The notes beneath the pieces were generated by a model. It saw only the letters and a program-made list of their open reading frames with translations, was not told the origin of the DNA and searched no databases. Source: Platynereis dumerilii (Eukaryota > Annelida > Polychaeta > Phyllodocida > Nereididae). Taken from it: a stretch of 64,000 bases of DNA. The stretch's first letter is position 1; each line of letters opens with the position of its first letter. A program made the position numbers and the translations under genes. The stretch covers positions 2,556,512 through 2,620,511 of the forward strand of contig JAPTHN010000044.1 of assembly GCA_026936325.1 (NCBI GenBank), in the 5' to 3' direction. This document shows, in pieces, positions 11,972 through 23,893 of the stretch.

Positions 11972-12420
11972 ACAGGGTGGTAAAAAAAACTTTACACTTA
12001 TGAAATTTTTTTTTAGATAACACTCATTTTAACTATTACTGCTTTTTCAATACAACAACAACTTGTATGGCAAAGAACAACCATTCTAGAGATTATCTAT
12101 TCATTCAAAAGTCCTTTTGGTCTGATGACTTTTCTACAGTTGGCCTCAATGATGCAGAGGTGTAAGAAATGTAACTTTGTGTCCGTTTCTCCCATACAAA
12201 CTTAATGGAGCCGTCATTGGGCAACTAAGGTCTGTGGTGTCTTGCAGGGATCCGTCTTTAAATTTGTCCACCCAGAATAATCACATTGAATGAGATCTTG
12301 GGATAATAGAGGCCATATAGTCCTGCCAAGAAACTTGACAGAGCGAACCTTCATCCAGTTCTGAGCTTTCCATGGGAGTGTGGCTGATACCCCATTTTGT
12401 TTGAAGATCAAATTATCTGT
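11972..12420 (-). mobile_element. Degraded Tc1/mariner-like element
   Basis: The left edge carries a mariner-type terminus (TA CAGGGTGGTAAAAAAAAC). On the minus strand about 12411-12214 translates to a C-terminal transposase remnant: QNWMKV, then SQDLIQCDYSGW in place of the usual SPDLNPxDYxxW around the third catalytic acidic residue. The opposite terminus is not found. Ancient fragment. Confidence 0.55.
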
Positions 12421-12835
12421 AGCATTGTATGTCTTATCTATCCAAGGCTTCTGAGGCTTTTTTACGATGTTGGTAAGTACTATTCCTATGATTTTAACAC
12501 CCTGATCATCCCTTCAACCTTCAGACGTCTTTAAATCTTATAATGGTAATAGTGCCGGCTGAACTTGGTCTACCACCTTCTGGCTTGAGCTGAATTGTGC
12601 CTCTGTCTTCTCATTTTAATTTTATGTGTATTTATTTTGTCTTGTGAAGCTAAGTTCCTTCAAAATTGCTGATGGGCCATGATAAACCCAGAGTAGTAAA
12701 AACGCAGGAGCAATCCTGGCTAAAGACCCGTTTTAGTAATTGTTCCATAACCCCTATGTAACAAGCCCCCTGATTGGCCAACAGGCCACCTGCATGATGT
12801 GATGTTCACCTGTGTGCGGTGGTGTGTGACAGGCA

Positions 12836-12891
12836 GGTCAATAACACATGTGTTATTCACTGATCAGTGAATATTACATTTGTTATTGACC
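12836..12891. repeat. 56-bp near-perfect palindrome
   Basis: GGTCAATAACACATGT reads outward from both ends around the centre CACTGATCAGTG, with three mismatches in the right arm. No target duplication noted. Confidence 0.85.
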
Positions 12892-12898
12892 TCCCTGG

Positions 12899-13070
12899 AA
12901 AAAAATTTCCAAAAAAAAAGATTCCCAAAAAACAAAATAATTTCCAAAAACAAAATATTCCTAACAATAAAAGATTTCCAAAAAAAAAAAGAACCAAAAT
13001 AAAAAATTCCAAAGTAAGAAGAAAAAAAATTATCATTCCACAAAAAAAATTTGTCATGGAACAAAAAAAT
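12899..13070. repeat. A-rich tract built from TTCCAAAAA words
   Basis: Degenerate repeats of TTCCAAAAAA and variants. Open reading frames on both strands here are low-complexity (Lys/Asn or Phe/Leu) and not genes. Confidence 0.8.
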
Positions 13071-13072
13071 TG

Positions 13073-13178
13073 CGGACTTCAGTTTCGGTCAATATCACTC
13101 ATCAGGTTTTACGGACCAGACCTAGCAATATCGCTGGTCGGGTCCTTAAAACTGATATTGACCTCAACCGAAGTCCCT
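13073..13178. mobile_element. Hairpin element, ~105 bp
   Basis: Inverted arms GGACTTC..GGTCAATATCA..GTTTTA(C/A)GGACC, separated by a short AT centre. MITE-like; target duplication unclear. Confidence 0.6.
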
Positions 13179-13649
13179 AATTGTATAATTATTAACCTAT
13201 TTTCCAAAAATCTAACATACTTGGCTTGTATATAATAAGGTTTTGACAGTGCTATCTTCAATTTATTGTATAATTGAGGTCTCTCATTGCCTCTCGCCGA
13301 TGTCACAAGTTTTCCAGAAGTTTTGTGTCAGAATTTTGCCTGTCCGTGGATGTTGGTTGCTATGGCAATAACTTTTCAAGAGGTCTTAAGATTCATTACT
13401 TTATTGTACAATTCTTAGACACTTTTATTTCTATTTTTTTAGTTATCTGCCCGTTGTGGATATTGGCACCAAAGCCTTCTTTAAAACTTAAAATATTATT
13501 ATTATTTTTAATCCATCCGGCTTTTCTTAACCAACAGTGTAATTTTTTAAATAAAAAAATCATTGCTTAATCCTGGAATCCAAGCTCAGAAGACAACTAA
13601 TTTCAATGTCATGTAAAACCATTATATTATATATTATAAATTTTGCTTA

Positions 13650-13765
13650 CCATAAAACGGGGCAAATTTGGCAGTATACGGGAGAAAGTTGGCTATAGCA
13701 ATTCTAACCCACTTAAATGGCTGGCCAACTATCCCCTGGATTGCCAACTTTAGTCCGTTCTATGG
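13650..13765. mobile_element. 116-bp MITE with TA flanks
   Basis: Ends CCATAAAACGG and CCGTTCTATGG are inverted and TA-flanked (13648-13649, 13766-13767). The interior repeats GTTGGC/GCCAAC on both strands. Confidence 0.65.
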
Positions 13766-14389
13766 TACATACATTGTATGAAGCATTGCAGAGTTTTCTC
13801 AGAAAAATGACTTAATCCTGCTTTTAAACATTATAGCATAATTGCAATGACAAAAAATTCCAGAAAATATATATTTGAAAGTTTATGGCTTTCAAGATAT
13901 GCCACATAAATTAGTATGAAATCTGCTTATTGAAATTTGCGCTGCTAAAAAGCTCAGACATCTATTCTAAAAAAAATTTTTTAAAATTGTTTTATTGATT
14001 TTTACTCTATTTATTTACAATAACGACATAGTTATAATTTTTGACATTGCGTCTATTGAATATTGGAATTATCTCCCCGTTACACTCGGTGTTAACATTA
14101 TGATTAGGGAAGTCCTGACTCAGGTGAACTTTAATTGTTACAGTAAGAACTGTCTGCATAATTTTTTTAAACTTGCTACTGGGTTATCATGTGTGATATC
14201 TTGATTTTAAAATGTGTCATAACAAAAGACACTATAGTATGATGGGAATGCTTAATTGAAACAGCAGGTTGCACAGATTAAAATGAATATTTATGGTACA
14301 CCATCACAATAAAACCATTCTTCAAGCACGCCGTAATGATATTTGGTACACTGTACAAATGCAACTAGTGTAACCGTTTCTGCCACTGT
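13766..14389. other. No gene recognised
   Basis: AT-rich sequence without supported exons. Confidence 0.4.
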
Positions 14390-14630
14390 GCAGACATTTC
14401 TTATCCAAATCGGTCAAAAAACATCTATCAGAACGGCACTGAGTAGTCGTTTTCATGGTAACTGAAAAGTACTTCAAACATTTCCTATAGTAATGATGTC
14501 TTCAAAATAGATAGTAAAGTACCTGAAAATAGTTCTGTCAACATTTCGCTTAGCGGCTTCCAAGAGAAAGCTCTGCCAAAATGATTTGTCAGAATTTTCT
14601 GAACACCCCTCGTATTATATTAAACAAGAA
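14390..14630 (-). repeat. Diverged copy of the X-box-bearing dispersed repeat
   Basis: Ends with TTTTCTGAACACCCCTCGT, matching the end of the copies near 16690 and 21485. Holds a degenerate X-box GTTTTCATGGTAAC near 14452-14465. Confidence 0.5.
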
Positions 14631-14975
14631 AAGAACCCTTAAAAAGGGTAGTGTATCGATTTTATCATGAACCTGAAGGCATGTGGCGTGTAATTCAAAA
14701 GTTTTAATATCTAAAATGAGTAGGCATTTTATGAAACGAATGTCTAAGCCTCCCCTTGCTTCATGCATATCTTACTTAACCAGGAAGGTTGCAAATAAAA
14801 TTAAACCTCAGTTATTTGAATTAAAATGGTGCATTTTGTTATTTTTTAATTCCTATGTAGAAACCTGCAAATTTGTTTGTACAATTGAATTAACTGTGAC
14901 ATGTTAGTTTTGATTATGTTATGCATTTCTCAAAGAAATTGTATCTTTCAATTTAACTTCACACCTATTCAGAAC

Positions 14976-15167
14976 CAGTGGCGTCCCTATGGGGGGGCAC
15001 GAGGGGGCACAGGCCCCCCCATATTGGACCTGTGCCCCCCAGGTGCCCCCCCATATGAACTTTCCAACTCTGGCTAAAATATACAATTAGTATAGCGGGT
15101 GCCCCCCCAGAGAATCACGTGCCCCCCCAGGTGCCCCCCCATTTGAGACCCCCCAGTTACGCCACTG
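14976..15167. mobile_element. hAT-like MITE, 192 bp (CAGTGGCGT family), copy 1
   Basis: Ends CAGTGGCGT and ACGCCACTG; perfect 8-bp target duplication TTCAGAAC at 14968-14975 and 15168-15175. The interior is full of C7/G7 runs (TGCCCCCC). Copy 2 is at 36186-36378. Confidence 0.88.
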
Positions 15168-15313
15168 TTCAGAACTAAAGAAATTTTAAAGGTGTGTAAT
15201 GTTGGGCTTGAAGTTGAAAAACAAAATTGACTTTGAAAAATTTTCTATGAAATGAAGGAATGTTATTAAAGCATATTATAATAGGCCTAAGTAACCAACA
15301 TTCATTTTTAAAC

Positions 15314-15375
15314 AATGAATAGATAGATAGATAAAGAGATAGATAGATAGTCCTTAATTTGCAACCCCCCCCCCC
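15314..15375 (+). repeat. (GATA)n microsatellite and poly-C run
   Basis: ATAGATAGATAG repeats followed at 15366 by a run of about eleven C. Confidence 0.85.
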
Positions 15376-16219
15376 CTGCAAACAAACCCTATATATGCCA
15401 CTGGTTCATTTTGGCCAGTGAGTTTCAGCAATTGAAGAAGTTACATCCTCACAGCGTAATGCGCCGACATGCTTATTTGCGAACTTAATACTGCAGGTAC
15501 AGCATAATTAATAAGTGCAATGAATTTGGAGGAGTTTATTTGATATATGCAGGTTTTTAAATTTTGAAAATCGGACATGTATTAAGGTCTGTAGCCCAAT
15601 TTGTACTTTCTGCCCCTCTGAAAAATGTCTAGCTTCGCCACTGTAATACACACTTTTTGATGACGTTTTACACGCTAAAAATATCGCCAGAATGATCTCC
15701 TAACCTTGATGAGTCGATTTTCTGTTAAGTATACTTACATATACGTTTTTTTACAGGTTAAGACATCGATACAAAAATAGCACAAAGCCTCAATACGCTT
15801 GTTAGCTTACAGGAAGTACTTAATATCCAATAAACTCACTCAACAATCAATTGTGTGATAAGTATAGTGATTATGACAACAAATGTTAGTAAAAAAAACT
15901 TTGTGGTTACAAAATACCACACAATTCAATCAGTGTTGGAGGTCTCTTGGCATGCCTCCTCCTCGAGGCACTTTTGCTTGGAGATCGCTAAGCCGGGGTT
16001 AATTGAACTTTTTTATTTGAAGTTTTTTAATAATCCTTTTGCAAGAATGTGTGCAAACATATATTTCACTCGAGTAAACCTGCAGTGCGAATATTATGTA
16101 ACTAGAATTGTCCATTGTTGCAAAACAGGGTATTTAAAAACTTTGTGTCGTTTAGGCAGTGTGGTTGCCATGGTGATGCAATGCAGGTCACCTTGTGTGG
16201 TCAGAAATTTTTGGTGAAA
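15376..16219. other. No gene recognised
   Basis: A 120-codon open frame at 15855-16217 has no recognisable domain and no splice or promoter support. Confidence 0.4.
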
Positions 16220-16640
16220 CATTTTGGAAAAAAACAACTGTGCAAAAAAAAATGTTGGGAAAAATGAATTTTGAAAATTGGAAAAAGCGCTAGCCTAGTC
16301 CCCTCAGGACAACAGTGTCAGTGCGCTGTGGGAAAAAAAAGATAGCCCAGTCCCTCAGGTAAACTGTTGACCCTGTGCAAATTTGGCAGTCGTGGTTCAA
16401 ACAGTCACCGAGTAGCAGGGCTAGGGACTAAGGCTTCCAGAAAGCTACCTTCATGAAAAAAAATTGAAATCTTGGAAAAAAAAGTTGGCCAATTCCTGTT
16501 TTGAAAAAAAATTGGTGTAATTGAAGATTTTTTTTTATTTATGAAAATTATTGGAATTGAAAAAAATTTTGGAAATTTTTTTTTTAGTCTTTGAAAAAAA
16601 AATGAAGGGAAAAAAATTTCTGAAATAAAATAACACAACA
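16220..16640. repeat. A-rich word repeat (TTGGAAAAAA) with inverted CTAGTCCC pair
   Basis: TTGGAAAA/TTTTCCAA words recur throughout, and GCCTAGTCCC (about 16292) pairs with GGGACTAAGGC (about 16424). Low-complexity frames here are not genes. Confidence 0.5.
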
Positions 16641-16644
16641 ATAC

Positions 16645-16981
16645 GAGGCGCCTGGGTGACCCATGACCGCCAGATAAGTTTATATGACGGGCGTTCAGAA
16701 AATTCACGGCTTATTTTTATATGGACACTTATTTTCAATATAGGTAATGAATTTTTTAAAAGATAAACTTCAGCAGTTTTTTCCAAAATTTTGCACTATT
16801 TGGATATTTTTAAGTCGTTCGGTGGTTGCCATGGAAACAGAAAGTTTGGCTAGGTGGCGCAGGTAATGTTGAGGCAAAAAAAGCCATTGAGTTATGGCAA
16901 GGAAACACATACCTCTCTTACTTGTACTGGTGAGGTTGACAATATTTGACACAAGAAATATGATGGTAGCTTCTAAATATA
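16645..16981 (+). repeat. X-box-bearing dispersed repeat, copy 1
   Basis: Begins GAGGCGCCTGGGTGACCC, includes GGGCGTTCAGAAAATTCACG and the 14-mer GTTGCCATGGAAAC at 16825-16838. Homologous, in reverse orientation, to 21153-21545. Resembles the 5' part of a mariner-type element, but no transposase is present. Confidence 0.65.
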
Positions 16982-17971
16982 GAGTGGGTCGGGGCAAGAA
17001 GTCCGGGTTAGGTGAGAGGCCCCCCCAGGGTTATATCTAAACTTACATTTTTGGTGCTTTTTCTTACTGATAGGATTGAAGCTAGAGGCTTTTTAGGTAA
17101 CGTCACAAATTTTCAGGGCAAACAGCACCAAACCATAGAAGTAATTAAATAAACAAAAAAAGGTGCATGGTTTTTGTAACTTTGATTAATTTTTGAAAGT
17201 GGTTGTAAGAAATAACTTTGGAAATTTTTAAAAGTATAATGGATATCTGCATTGCTTCATTTTATGACCATTACATAAATATGATTTGGATCATATTTTT
17301 TGTATCTTAGCTCAAAATATAGTGGTCAAATTAAAATATGTTAGTTTGGGGCGAGAGGCCCCACATGGTATGGGGCATGAGGCCCCCCCCCTGTCAGCAT
17401 GCCTCGGCGGTCCAACGTCGGCCCAGCATCAGTCCGATGTCAGTAACATCGGACCAGCTTCGGGCCGATGTTGGACCGCCGAGGCACGCTGATAGGGCCA
17501 TCACTGAGGTCTCGAAGCTGCTTCAGGAACCATTTCATAATGTGTACTTTACCTTAAGTCTTGATAGAATAGCTAATTGAAATCGAAAAAATTTGGCCGA
17601 AATTAAAAAAGGGCAAAAATATTAAAAAATAAATGTATGACCACTAAAATTCTGAAATTTGTAAAAAGTGAATAGAATGCCTTAAAAATGATAGAAGAAC
17701 CCCAAGAAATAACTTTCAAGCTGAATGCTCTCACAAAAAAAATTACCATAGGATTATAATAGGGGGGCTTCTTGCCCAATGGGTGACCATTTTAATTTTT
17801 TTACAAAAAGGGCCGTAACTTCTTTCTTAAAATTGGTAGACATTTCATTCACTAGTTATTAGTAGAGTCAAGTGATCCCTTCCTGACAACATAAGCATTT
17901 AAATAATCGACCACAAAAAGTAGGTCAAATCGCACCTCGAAGTTAAGGGGGGCTGCATGCCCGCGCTACTC
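16982..17971 (-). mobile_element. TA-target non-autonomous DNA transposon, copy 3
   Basis: 990 bp between TA flanks (16980-16981 and 17972-17973), same ends as copies 1, 2 and 4. Longer than its sisters because it holds the 109-bp palindrome at 17389-17497. Confidence 0.85.
17389..17497. mobile_element. 109-bp palindromic MITE, copy 2, nested in copy 3
   Basis: Same length and arms as 9199-9307. Sister copies of the host transposon lack it, so the insertion point (between a C run and TCACTGAG) is directly visible. Confidence 0.85.
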
Positions 17972-17973
17972 TA

Positions 17974-20261
17974 CTTTTAAACACACCAAATGTTTGTATT
18001 CTTACACTGAACCCATATGGGAATGCACTCCTGCATGCAATATTCGGTAAGAGAGATTCAGGTGGCAGGATCTGGGTCCCAGGGCCGTGCAGAGCCTGAA
18101 ATAGGCCCAGGCCAAAATGAAAAAGTAGGCCCCCCTTCAGGCCACGATGTTTTGATTCAAGTCAAATCAATTAAGTCAGGTTAACTTTATTAATATCCTT
18201 ACGGATAAATTAGATGCCACCCAGCTTATACATAATAAACACAATGACATAAATTTAGCGATGATACAGTTCATTGTGGAAACTCAACGCCCTTTTTACC
18301 CTAAACTTTCTCGAAAGCATGTTGAGCAGTCGGTCGGTAAGAAAATAAAATAAAAAGGCTTCATATATATATACATTTGTCAACTTAAAATTTTGTTTCA
18401 TTTTTGAGCAGTCAGTCGGAAAAAAAAGATGCAACTTTCATGAAAACATTTTGTGCCATTGGTAATTTAATTTCTATTAAGTTTACTGAAGACTTATTAC
18501 AACTCTAATGGATAGCCACACTTAATTAGAATCATGCATTCAGAGAATCTGTGCAGTTCATGAACGATTACTGTGTCTGTGAATGTGTGAAGTTCACTTC
18601 CAAGAAAAGAGGCACAATTTTTGCATACAACTTTTTGAAAATTCAATGCCCAATTGAAGGCAATTTCACACATTCACAGACACAGTAAAACATTTTTCAT
18701 GAACTGCACAGAAAAAAAGGCTTTACTGAAGAGTCCAGTTAAGAAACATCAAAGTACATGTACTAGTATTTCCATCATAATCAATTCAAGTACTACAATA
18801 CACAGCCTTGTGTATCTTAAAATCTGTGTTGTCAATGCATTCTTGGTCCTTTTGAGAAAACTTGATTTACAAATTCCAATGATTTTGCAAATTACTGCTG
18901 ATTTGGAGAGTAGTATCGTGTCCAATAAGAATCTCTGGAATTGACAAAAAAGGCAGTACAATATGGATATTGGAGAACGTATCAAGAATTTTGCCATAGA
19001 TATTATTTGGGCTAACTGTTTCAATTTAAAAGTGAACACGGAAGACTCTTTTAAGCAGCAGAATTTCACCCTCCAGATCTTGTGAAACATGGTTACTTTC
19101 AACAACAAGTTCAATTATGTTGACGAACAGCTGGACTCAAAATTGTTTTTCTGCATCCTCCTAAGTGAGCACCCTCTTCGTGTAGCAAAGTCACTCCTAC
19201 TCTACTAGATATCAGATATATATATGCTTCCTCAGCCAACCTTGCTTTGAACATGGTTATTTCATCTCGTAATTGATTGATATTGTCTCTTTTTTTATTT
19301 TGTGTTGAACCTCAATATTCTATGATCTGGTTGATCTCAATGACAAAACAGCACTACTCCTTATTTCTTATAGATCTTGTATCTTATATATGAGCAGGTA
19401 CAGCGGCAACGTACAAATCTTGGGTCACACAGTATTTTGTGACAAAGTGGCAACTGCCATGGGCTTATTCACTCAGGGGGGCCTTTGCAAGATGCCAAAA
19501 AGACTAACAAATTGAAAAAAAAAATCCTTCAAAAATGCCAAAAGTTTTTGGATTGCGTGATACACAACCAAGAGTGTGCTTGCTTGATCCTGGACCAAAG
19601 ATCAAATTTTAAGATGAGGTCCAAGGGAAGATGACCTAGTATTGTACTGAAAACAACTTCACAGTCTCACAGAATACCCACTTAGGAATCGTAGAGAATG
19701 ATGGACAATAAATGAGACATCTATATACTATGCACAAGACATGAAATGACTCCAGTTGCCTTTAGTTGACATAGACATCAGTACACTAATATTAACTGTA
19801 TTCTGATTAATGTAGGAAAAAAAGAAATGCATGGATTTTTTGCCTAATACAGTACACTCATAATGACGCAAATGTATTGTTGGCAGTGAGGGCCCACCAA
19901 AATATTTTGCTGCGGACCCAAAATTGCACCAGACCGACCATGTACATGTACAAATCGAGTTTAATTTCATATTCGCGGCGCGTGCTTAACCTCACTTTGG
20001 AAGTAGGCCCCCTGAAATTTGGGGGTCCCTGCCATTTGGCCCCCCTGGCCCCCCTCTGCTCAGGCCTGGGGACAGCATTATCCATCTCAGTTATTCCAGT
20101 GACTTGCAGCTTTACATAAGGCCTGGTTTTCCCTTACTTCAGTCACTGGGGGGTATAGTTTCAGGCATCGGAGGAGAAAAGACTTTGGATAACCGTAATA
20201 CTTTCACAAAACTTTTGTCTGAAGGGCTTCAAGGAACATTTTCTTCAATGGGTCAGGTGTA
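17974..20261. other. No gene recognised; repeat-poor stretch with one hairpin
   Basis: Contains GGCCCCCC-rich edges near 18085-18160 and 19990-20070 and an inverted repeat at 18551-18715, otherwise ordinary AT-rich DNA. A 121-codon minus frame (18749-19114) has no recognisable features. Confidence 0.4.
18551..18715. repeat. Inverted repeat, arms ~45 bp
   Basis: TACTGTGTCTGTGAATGTG at about 18569 pairs with CACATTCACAGACACAGTA at about 18669; outer GCAGTTCATGAA pairs with TTCATGAACTGC. Confidence 0.8.
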
Positions 20262-21152
20262 GAGTAGGTCGGGGCATGCAGCCCCCCTTAACTTCGAGGT
20301 GCGATTTGACCTACTTTTTATGGGCGATTATTTGAATGCTTATGCTGTCAGGAAGGGATCACTTGACTCTACTAATAACTAGTGAAACAAATGTCTACCA
20401 ATTTTGATAAAGGAGTTACGACCATTTTTGTAAAAAATTTAAAATGGCCTTCTTACCCCACCCATCGGGCAAGAAGCCCCCCTATTATAATCCAATGGCA
20501 ATTTTTTTTGCGAGTGCATTCAGCCTAAAAGTTATTTCTTAGGGTTCTTCTATCATTTTTAAGGCATTCTATTCACTTTTTCTGAATTTCAGAATTTTTC
20601 TGTTCATACTTTTATTTTTTAATATTTTTGCCCTATTTCAATTTTGGACCAAAATTTTTTCTATTTTAATTAGCTTTTCTATCAAGATTTAAGGTAAAGT
20701 ACACGTTATTAAATGGTTCCTGAAGCAGCTTCGACCACCCAGTGAAGGGGGCCTCATGCCCCATACCATGTGGGGCCTCTCGCCCCAAACACACATATTT
20801 TCATTCGACCTTTATATTTTGAACTAAAATTTAAAAAAACATGATCCAAATCATATTTATGTGATTGTCATAAAGTGAAGCAATGCAGATATCCATTATA
20901 CTTTTAAATATTTCAAAAGTTATTTCTGACAACCCCTTTCAAAGAATTAGTCAAAGTTACAAAAACCATGTACATTTTTTTGTTTCTTTAATTTCTACTA
21001 TGGTTTGGTTCTGTTTGCCCTGAAAATTTGTGACTTCACCTAAAACGCCTCTAGCTTCAATCCTATCAATAGATAAACGCACCAAAAATGTAAGTTAGGA
21101 TATAACCCTGGGGGGCCTCTCACCTAACCGGGCTTCTTGCCCCGACCTACTG
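20262..21152 (+). mobile_element. TA-target non-autonomous DNA transposon, copy 4
   Basis: 891 bp between TA flanks. This copy has the best-matched ends: GAGTAGGTCGGGGCATG and inverted CAGTAGGTCGGGGCAAG. Confidence 0.87.
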
Positions 21153-21545
21153 TACGCATTAAAGCTTTTGGTGCACCTGGTAGTATTTTTAAAAGCTATT
21201 ATTATATTTCTTGAGTCAACTATTGTCAATCTCACTAATACAAGTGATTAGAGTGAGGTCTCTCTCAGCCACAATTCGTTGGCTTTCTTTTTCTCAGTAT
21301 TACCTAGGCCGCTTTTAGCTGAACTTTATGTTTCCATGGCAACCGCAGAATGACTTTGAAATGTCCTAATTGTGCAAAATTTTGGGAATCCATTCCACAA
21401 CTGCTGAATTTTATCCTGTAAAAAATGCATAGTTCTACAATGAATAGTGTCCATATAAAAAAAAAGCCGTGAACTTTCTGAACGCCCCTCATTTAACGAC
21501 ACTGTGCGAATTTGGCGGTCATGGGTCACCCAGGCGCCTCATAAG
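21153..21545 (-). repeat. X-box-bearing dispersed repeat, copy 2
   Basis: Reverse-complement homologue of 16645-16981. Carries GTTTCCATGGCAAC at 21330-21343, the exact complement of the 16825 motif, and TTCTGAACGCCCCTCA near its end. Confidence 0.65.
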
Positions 21546-22889
21546 CTAGAGGGGCCGAAGCATCCAGAATAGTGCCTTTATATAAACGATGCATCATAGA
21601 AATCATAACACAAATACCTAAGGGAACATTTTTAGTGGACTTCATCTCTGTAAGCGGATGGAACTAACATTTATAAGTAGCTATGTTTGACTCTTTAGTG
21701 GTTTCTCAGCTACTTCTCAGTTGTCACTAGTATAGTAAAGTCTGCTGTTATTAGCCATGTAAGGGGCCATATGTCTATTAGTGTTAGTGACTCGTAAGTG
21801 GGTGTATCATGTCTTAGTAGCCACCTTAGTTCCATTTTCCTAAAAAACTCAACTTTAAAATGTTCGGACAGCAAACAAAAACAGCATTTAGATAATCCAG
21901 CTGCACTGAACTCCCACAATTGAACCCCTTTCTCTCAGGTTCGGAGCATTAGGGTAGTCCAAAAAACTTTTTTTATCAATATCAAATCGCATACCCTCGT
22001 ATTTTGTGAGGAATGGCAAAAAAACAATGCAGTTTAAATTTTATGAATATCCAACAACTCTATAAGTGGTCTCCCAAATGTTTTTTTAATTTTCGACCAT
22101 TTTCCCCCAATCTCAGGTTCTCTATAATTTTGACAGTATAAGTCATACAGCATTCTAATTGCCATGTTTGGAAAGCTCTCAAAATGACCTTCATTTTGCA
22201 TACCAACATTAATGGTCTAGGATGATATCCAATGTGTTTTATTTACTTGACAACTGTATCCTTAAACATCGGGTCCTCTGTTGACACAACATAATTCAAA
22301 GCTGTGCAACAATAACACACAACAATTCTAAGTAATGCAATGACATACGTACCTCAATCGTATGAACTGAATGGGGAGACTTTTTGATTGATGAAACAAG
22401 TGAGCTGCTGAGACCTCGAAGAGGGAGACCATCAGAGGCTGTGAAAATTCTTGCATGGACAACCAAACCCCCATTCACCTTGCTAAACCTCAACCTGCTC
22501 CTAAGCATTGATATTTCCCAATTTTAGCTTGGGGGCAACACTTAGTTCAAATATATCAGTAGAATGTGTCAATTTTAAATTCTTATCAGTAAATTAAATT
22601 CAAAAGCTTATTTTTGGAGGATTAGACATTCTTCAACACTTTCATTTCTAAAAGGTGCAGGCCAAAGAGCCAATGGGAGGCAAGATATCGTCAAAGACCC
22701 AGTTTGAAATGACATCACAGCTTGTAGTTAATTTACATATATTGCAATGCTAGAATAGAGTCATCTCTGACATCACAGTTCAACAGCATAGAAAAAAAAC
22801 TTGAGATTCCACGTAAGTATGACAAGGACTATAATACTTATAGTCTTATACTTGAGTTGTCAATGTGGACCCATCCAACATACACATAC
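21546..22889. other. No gene recognised
   Basis: No exon, repeat boundary or regulatory signal that I can support. Confidence 0.4.
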
Positions 22890-23088
22890 ATGTAGTTTTG
22901 GACTTGTGGTGGCACTCTGGACAGCCAATCGCTTGGTCCAGGGTTCGAATCCAGCTCTTGCCCGGTCACCTGGTCCTATGCTGGATGGCTGCTTCAATCA
23001 TTCTTTACCTCATTACCGTGTCCTTATCCAGTCCTAATTAGCGGACCAAGAGCATAAATACAGGACGTAAAGTCCCAATCTTCATCCA
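22890..23088 (+). mobile_element. tRNA-derived SINE, family 1, copy 2
   Basis: B box GGTTCGAATCC at 22942-22952. The body aligns with the minus-strand copy at 11037-11245 down to the ATAAATACAGGACGTAAA block and a CATC-rich tail. Confidence 0.7.
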
Positions 23089-23654
23089 TCAATGTACATC
23101 TTACCCAAACAACGAGCCAAAATAATCCATTTAAAAGTCACAACAACAACCTGTGTTATTACAGATGATTTAATATTTGTAGACATTTGAGGTAGAAAAT
23201 ACATCATTTTTCTTGCAATTTTCATTGGTCGAGAGAAGGTATGACACCACTCTTTCTGAAAAGTGACATAGCGTTTTACATGGGTGACCATGGCATTTTA
23301 AGCCATTGATCTCCTAACAGGGACTGACTTTAGCAGTTTCAAGTGAGAGTTTCGGTTTGTGCTTCACACATTTTTTTAGTACACACATTCTGCAAGTCCA
23401 ATGTTGTGCATTCCGATGATTAGGATCATGTGATCCGTGCAATGACTGTTTATACAGAAAATCATCATGTATAATTGTGAATGTTTTCTCAGAAGAGGGG
23501 CTCAGCTCAGGTGGCAAGACAATGGGCTGGTCCTTGATCTGATTCCCACTGAGATTTTCTGACGAATGTTGACCACATCACTGGGTGAGTCCAGGGCTAC
23601 TCCCTTTGGTTTCATGCTTATTTGTACCTCTCATACATTCAATGTGTATTAGTA
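23089..23654. other. No gene recognised
   Basis: Ordinary sequence; no supported feature. Confidence 0.35.
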
Positions 23655-23893
23655 CGTACCTTTTATTAAAATTTCATACCCCCCTTAAGCATGTTGTTGG
23701 TGATAAGTACCCCCTTGAAACATGTGTGAAAAATTGGTGCTCCGTCGGACAAAACTCCAATTCCCCTCATGTCATAAATTCTGGACAAAAGGTAAAAATT
23801 TGTACTGCCCCCCCCCCCCCTGAAACATGTAGCACCCACTCAGGTAAAGCTCCCATCTCCTCCCCAACCCAGTCATAAATTCTGAATGGTCCC
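23655..23893. mobile_element. Partial Harbinger-like MITE
   Basis: The right end ATTCTGAATGGTCCC and interior blocks (poly-C, CATACCCCCC, GTCATAAATTCTG) match the copies at 32303-32718 and 52104-52513. The left end is missing. Confidence 0.6.

Noticed and set aside
12857-13235. Overlapping frames on both strands rich in Lys/Asn or Phe/Leu
   Set aside because: Low-complexity A-rich word repeat, no domain, no splice or start context.
15855-16217. 120-codon plus-strand frame
   Set aside because: No motif or supporting signals, AT-rich context; likely chance.
18081-20076. Possible 2-kb hAT element with CAGGGCCGTGCAGAG-like edges
   Set aside because: The two edges are only partly complementary and no 8-bp target duplication is present.
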